A stretch of DNA of 64,000 nucleotides, taken from CAG-238 sp963601575 (GTDB taxonomy: Bacteria; Bacillota; Clostridia; Peptostreptococcales; Anaerovoracaceae). Positions 60,684-64,000 of this stretch are shown here, piece by piece. The position numbers were made by a program, and so were the translations under genes. Positions within the stretch are counted from its first letter, which is position 1. The number at the start of each line of letters is the position of its first letter. The notes below the pieces were generated by a model. That model saw nothing but the letters and a program-made list of their open reading frames with translations, did not search any database and was not told the DNA's origin. The stretch covers positions 1 to 64,000 of the forward strand of contig CAVCFO010000004.1 in the NCBI GenBank assembly GCA_963601575.1, in the 5' to 3' direction.

Positions 60684-63332
60684 TTATTTGTCCAGCGATG
60701 CCTTTGCCTTTAGCTCCTCCAAGATTTCGAATGCCTTGGATGGCGTGATTTCCATGAGGTTCAGGGCGCGAAGTTTGGATGCCACCGGATTAGGCGCAAA
60801 GGAGAACATGGAAATCTGTTCTTCGCAAGGCTCTGCAACCTTTGATATTTGCGGCGCACCCGAACTTCCGGCTTCTGCCGATGCCGTCGAAACGCTCTGA
60901 GCCTGCGTGGCGGCGCTTTCAAGCTCCGCAAGCTTTTCGTTTGCCCGTTCAAGCAATGCTTTCGGTATTCCCGCAAGCTTTGCCACGTGGATTCCGTAGC
61001 TTCTGCTGGCGGAGCCCTCTACAATTTTGTGCAGGAATACCACATTTCCGTTTTCCTCCGCAACATCGACATTGAGATTTTTTACGCCGAAGCGCTCGTC
61101 CTCAAGTGCGGTAAGCTCGTGATAATGGGTGGCAAACAGCGTCCTGATATGGGATTTTTCGTTGCAAAGGTACTCCACTGCCGCCCAGGCGATAGAAAGC
61201 CCGTCGTAGGTGCTGGTTCCCCGCCCGATTTCGTCAAGAATAATCAGGCTGCGGGACTTCGCGTTATTTAGAATATATGAAAGCTCGCTCATCTCCACAA
61301 AGAAAGTGGATTGACCCTGCGAAAGGTTGTCCGAAGCTCCGATACGGGTAAATATCCTGTCGCAAACGCCAATTTTTGCCCTCTCACAAGGCACAAAACA
61401 GCCCGCCTGCGCCATAAGGACTATCAAAGCGGTCTGCCGCATATATGTGGATTTTCCTGCCATATTAGGGCCTGTTATGAGAAGCATACTTTCATCTGTG
61501 TTGTTTAGATATGTGTCGTTTGAGACAAAGGTCCCGCCCGAAACCGTCTGCTCGATAACAGGATGCCTGCCCTTTACGATTTCAAGCTCAAAGGACTCGT
61601 CAACCGCAGGGCGCACATAGCCCAGCTTGTCGCTTACATGGGCAAAAGAAGCAAGAACATCAAGCTCTGCCACCGCCGCCGAGGTTGTCTGAATTTCCTC
61701 GATATGTGACTGGATTATATCCCGAACTTCCGTAAAGAGATTGTATTCCGTCTGGTTGATTTTCGCCTCGGCATTCAGCACAAGGCCTTCCATTTCCTTT
61801 AGCTCCGGCGTTATGAAACGCTCGGCGTTGGCAAGGGTCTGTTTGCGTATATAATTCTCCGGAATCATATCGTAATACGAGCGTGTGATCTCCAGATAAT
61901 AGCCAAATACCCGATTATAGCCGACTTTCAGGTTTTTTATGCCCGTGCGCTCTCGTTCTTTGCCCTCTAATGTCGATATCCATTCCTTGGCGTCCTTGAT
62001 TGAAAACTTAAGCTTGTCAAGCTCCTCGGAATATCCCTCTTTGATGAGGTTTCCCTCTTTTACGGTAAAAGGCGGCTCGTCACAAATTGCCCTGCCTATC
62101 AGGTCGTAAATCTCAGTTAAGGAGTTAATTTCGGAGTTTATCTTCGTCAAAATCTCGGAGCTGAGCCAGCTGAGTTCTGCTTTTATGTCCGGAAGAACGG
62201 CAATGGAGTTTTTCAGAGCGATCATATCCTTGCCGTTTGCGTTTCCGCAGGCGATTCTCCCCGTCAGCCTTTCAAAATCATAAATCTGCTTGAGGCTTTC
62301 CTTTATGTTGTTTCTTGCAATCAGCTCGCTAAAAAGCTCCGAAACCCCGTCAAGCCTTTGGTTTATCTCCGCGGCGCTATTCAAAGGCTCCCGCAGCCAC
62401 TGGCGCATCTTTCGGGAGCCCATGGCGGTATGGGTCTTGTCCAAAATCCCAAGTAGCGAGCCTTGGGTCTTTTTCTCGTACAGCGTTTCCGTGATTTCGA
62501 GGTTGCGGATGGTCGCCTTGTCAAGAGCCATGTGCGAGCCGATTTCGTAATTGTTGATGCGTGTAAGATGCTTCAAAGTCTGCTTCTGAGTTTCCAGCAG
62601 ATACCCGAGAAGCGCCCCTAGCGCCTGCACCGCGCACTGCCGAAAATCAAGCCCAAGCCCCGTCAGAGAAATGCAGTTAAACTGCGCCTCGATAAGTTCT
62701 TCGCAGGTCTTTTCAGAGAAATACGAATCTCCCAGCACGTTGATATACGCTCCGGTTATGTTTTTTATTTCGTCTGTCGGATATTTTTCTGAAAAAGTCT
62801 GAGAAATTATGACTTCGCTTGCGTTAATCTTTACAAGCTCATTGAGAATTACATCGTACAGGTCACTGCCTGCGTATTCCGTGAGATAAAGCTCACCCGT
62901 TGAAATATCGCAATAAGATACCGCCATGGCGTCTTCCCCTGCATAAATCGCCGCAAGGTAGTTGTTTTCTTTCTCGGAAAGAATGGACTGGGAGGTGATG
63001 GTTCCGGGAGTTACGATTCGGATTACTTCCCGTTTTACGATGCCCTTTGCCTTGGCCGGATCCTCGGTCTGCTCGCAAATCGCGACTTTGTAGCCCTTTT
63101 CCACTAACTTTGCGATATATGAATCTGCGGCATGGAAAGGAACGCCGCACATGGGCGCCCTTTCCTCCTGTCCGCAGCTTTTTCCCGTCAGAGTGAGTTC
63201 CAGTTCTTTTGACACAAGAAGCGCGTCGCCAAAAAACATTTCGTAAAAGTCCCCCAGTCTAAAGAACAAAATGCAATCTTTGTACTGCTCTTTAATGTCT
63301 AAATATTGCTGCATCATTGGGGAAACTTTCAT
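60684..63332 (-). CDS. mutS: DNA mismatch repair protein MutS
   Basis: 882 aa from the ATG at 63332, which has AAAGGAG six bases upstream; an earlier in-frame ATG at 63368 overlaps the aminotransferase stop. Mismatch contact F29-Y-E31 in GDFYEMFF, core and clamp domains, then the ATPase with Walker A TGPNMAGKST, Walker B LIILDEIGRGTSTYDG and the C-terminal dimerisation helix. The N-terminal start MMQQYLDIKEQYKD is typical. mutL is not adjacent but 5 kb downstream on the same strand. Confidence 0.97.
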   Translation of the reverse strand: MKVSPMMQQYLDIKEQYKDCILFFRLGDFYEMFFGDALLVSKELELTLTGKSCGQEERAPMCGVPFHAADSYIAKLVEKGYKVAICEQTEDPAKAKGIVKREVIRIVTPGTITSQSILSEKENNYLAAIYAGEDAMAVSYCDISTGELYLTEYAGSDLYDVILNELVKINASEVIISQTFSEKYPTDEIKNITGAYINVLGDSYFSEKTCEELIEAQFNCISLTGLGLDFRQCAVQALGALLGYLLETQKQTLKHLTRINNYEIGSHMALDKATIRNLEITETLYEKKTQGSLLGILDKTHTAMGSRKMRQWLREPLNSAAEINQRLDGVSELFSELIARNNIKESLKQIYDFERLTGRIACGNANGKDMIALKNSIAVLPDIKAELSWLSSEILTKINSEINSLTEIYDLIGRAICDEPPFTVKEGNLIKEGYSEELDKLKFSIKDAKEWISTLEGKERERTGIKNLKVGYNRVFGYYLEITRSYYDMIPENYIRKQTLANAERFITPELKEMEGLVLNAEAKINQTEYNLFTEVRDIIQSHIEEIQTTSAAVAELDVLASFAHVSDKLGYVRPAVDESFELEIVKGRHPVIEQTVSGGTFVSNDTYLNNTDESMLLITGPNMAGKSTYMRQTALIVLMAQAGCFVPCERAKIGVCDRIFTRIGASDNLSQGQSTFFVEMSELSYILNNAKSRSLIILDEIGRGTSTYDGLSIAWAAVEYLCNEKSHIRTLFATHYHELTALEDERFGVKNLNVDVAEENGNVVFLHKIVEGSASRSYGIHVAKLAGIPKALLERANEKLAELESAATQAQSVSTASAEAGSSGAPQISKVAEPCEEQISMFSFAPNPVASKLRALNLMEITPSKAFEILEELKAKASLDK

Positions 63333-63367
63333 GAAAAACTCCTTTTGTATATTTTTGATTAAATTCA

Positions 63368-64000
63368 CTAACGCGAATTATATGCCTTTATACCTTCTTT
63401 GATGATGTTGATGCCGGCTTTCATGTCCTCTGCCTTGAGAACATAAGCGATACGAATGTCGGACTTGCCTACGCCCTTTGTGCCGTAGAATCCGCCTGCC
63501 GGAGCGAACATACAAGTCTCGCCGTCAACATCGAATTCTGTAAGCAGGAACATGAGGAATTTTTCTGCATCATCAACCGGAAGCTGGCAAGTGATGTAGA
63601 ATGCGCCTTCCGGAACGCCGTACTTGATTCCCTCGATTTCGTTGAGTGCTTCAACGGAAACGTTTCTTCTGTGTTCATATTCTTTCTTGATGTCATTGAA
63701 GTATGCAGGATCAAGGTTGTAAAGCGCAGCAGAACCGATCTGGTCGAGGGTAGGCACGCAGAGTCTCGCCTGACAGAGCTTCATGAGGTTGCCCATGAGT
63801 TCTTCGTTCTTGGAAGCGATGGAGCCGATTCTTGCGCCGCAAGCGGAGAATCTCTTGGAAACGGAGTCAACGATAATTACATTCTGTTCAGCTTCTTTAT
63901 ATTTGCCGAAGGATGACATTTCCTTGCCGTCATAAACAAATTCTCTGTAAACCTCGTCGCAGATGAGATAAAGATCGTTCTTAACTACGATATCAACGAT
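63368..64000 (-). CDS. PLP-dependent aminotransferase (aspartate aminotransferase family), N-terminus beyond the window
   Basis: 211 codons visible; the frame is open to the window edge, upstream of the internal Met at 63919 (LYLICDEVYREFVYDG precedes it). Class I aminotransferase C-terminal half with the PLP Lys in SVSKRFSACGARIG and the substrate Arg in KSDIRIAYVL. The usual length is about 390 residues, so about 180 are missing. Its exact amino-acid substrate cannot be told. mutS follows on the same strand. Confidence 0.93.
   Translation of the reverse strand: MVDIVVKNDLYLICDEVYREFVYDGKEMSSFGKYKEAEQNVIIVDSVSKRFSACGARIGSIASKNEELMGNLMKLCQARLCVPTLDQIGSAALYNLDPAYFNDIKKEYEHRRNVSVEALNEIEGIKYGVPEGAFYITCQLPVDDAEKFLMFLLTEFDVDGETCMFAPAGGFYGTKGVGKSDIRIAYVLKAEDMKAGINIIKEGIKAYNSR

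Noticed and set aside
1..64000. CRISPR array, prophage or intact insertion sequence
   Set aside because: No regularly spaced repeats, no terminal inverted repeats with a transposase, and no phage structural genes were seen.

Overview
The window is 64 kb of a gene-dense Firmicutes chromosome, most likely an anaerobic clostridium. The signs are an [FeFe] hydrogenase, a Spo0A response regulator, the small Firmicutes families IreB (UPF0297) and YnzC (DUF896), the clostridial radical SAM pair TIGR03960/TIGR03936, frequent TTG and GTG starts, strong AGGAGG-type ribosome sites and sigmaA-like promoters (TTGACN-17-TATAAT). The species cannot be fixed from this sequence. One run of ten Ns (39849-39858) shows that the window is a scaffold with a contig join, and that join removes the start of spo0A.

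Layout. 1-8000 is partly accessory: the last codons of an unknown gene, a tRNA-Ala(CGC), a MerR-type regulator divergent from a heterodimeric ABC exporter with a textbook MerR operator between them, a decayed stretch (Rpn nuclease remnant, broken J-domain membrane protein), a YdbC/PC4-like protein and an MFS transporter. 8101-14438 carries a class A penicillin-binding protein, comEC and holA. 14454-18936 carries a DMT transporter overlapping a two-gene hydrogenase unit, in which a glutamate-synthase-like flavoprotein with a NuoF-type iron-sulfur domain is paired with HydA. 19049-24507 is recN-argR divergent from ruvC-ruvA-ruvB-queA. 24639-34104 is asd-uppP-ftsK-rimO-pgsA-cinA-HD protein-recA. 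34266-40649 is rplU-rpmA-obgE, the radical SAM pair, comEA and spo0A. 40757-48599 is ynzC, an iscS/iscU/mnmA sulfur-transfer operon, alaS-ireB-ruvX and a PfoR-like EIIC protein.

The last third reads leftward. A yneA-like SOS gene and its promoter lie beside an operon GDPD-mutL-miaA-tyrosine recombinase-ynbB-TVP38 protein. mutS lies about 5 kb away, next to an aminotransferase cut by the window end. Between mutS and the GDPD-mutL operon sits a patchwork of signalling and modification genes: Fic AMP transferase, two tiny overlapping ORFs, low-molecular-weight phosphatase, UDG-like protein, SseB-macrodomain fusion and a flavin-binding protein. This is the part least explained by housekeeping functions.

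Themes that join the genes: (1) an SOS regulon is readable, with LexA-type boxes at ruvC, recA and a three-box yneA promoter; (2) recombination, repair and DNA-uptake genes are concentrated here (recN, ruvABC, recA, mutS, mutL, comEC, comEA, cinA, ruvX); (3) rplU and rpmA depart from the usual Firmicutes arrangement: L21 has a helical C-terminal extension, the Prp protease gene is missing and L27 lacks the leader that Prp would cleave.
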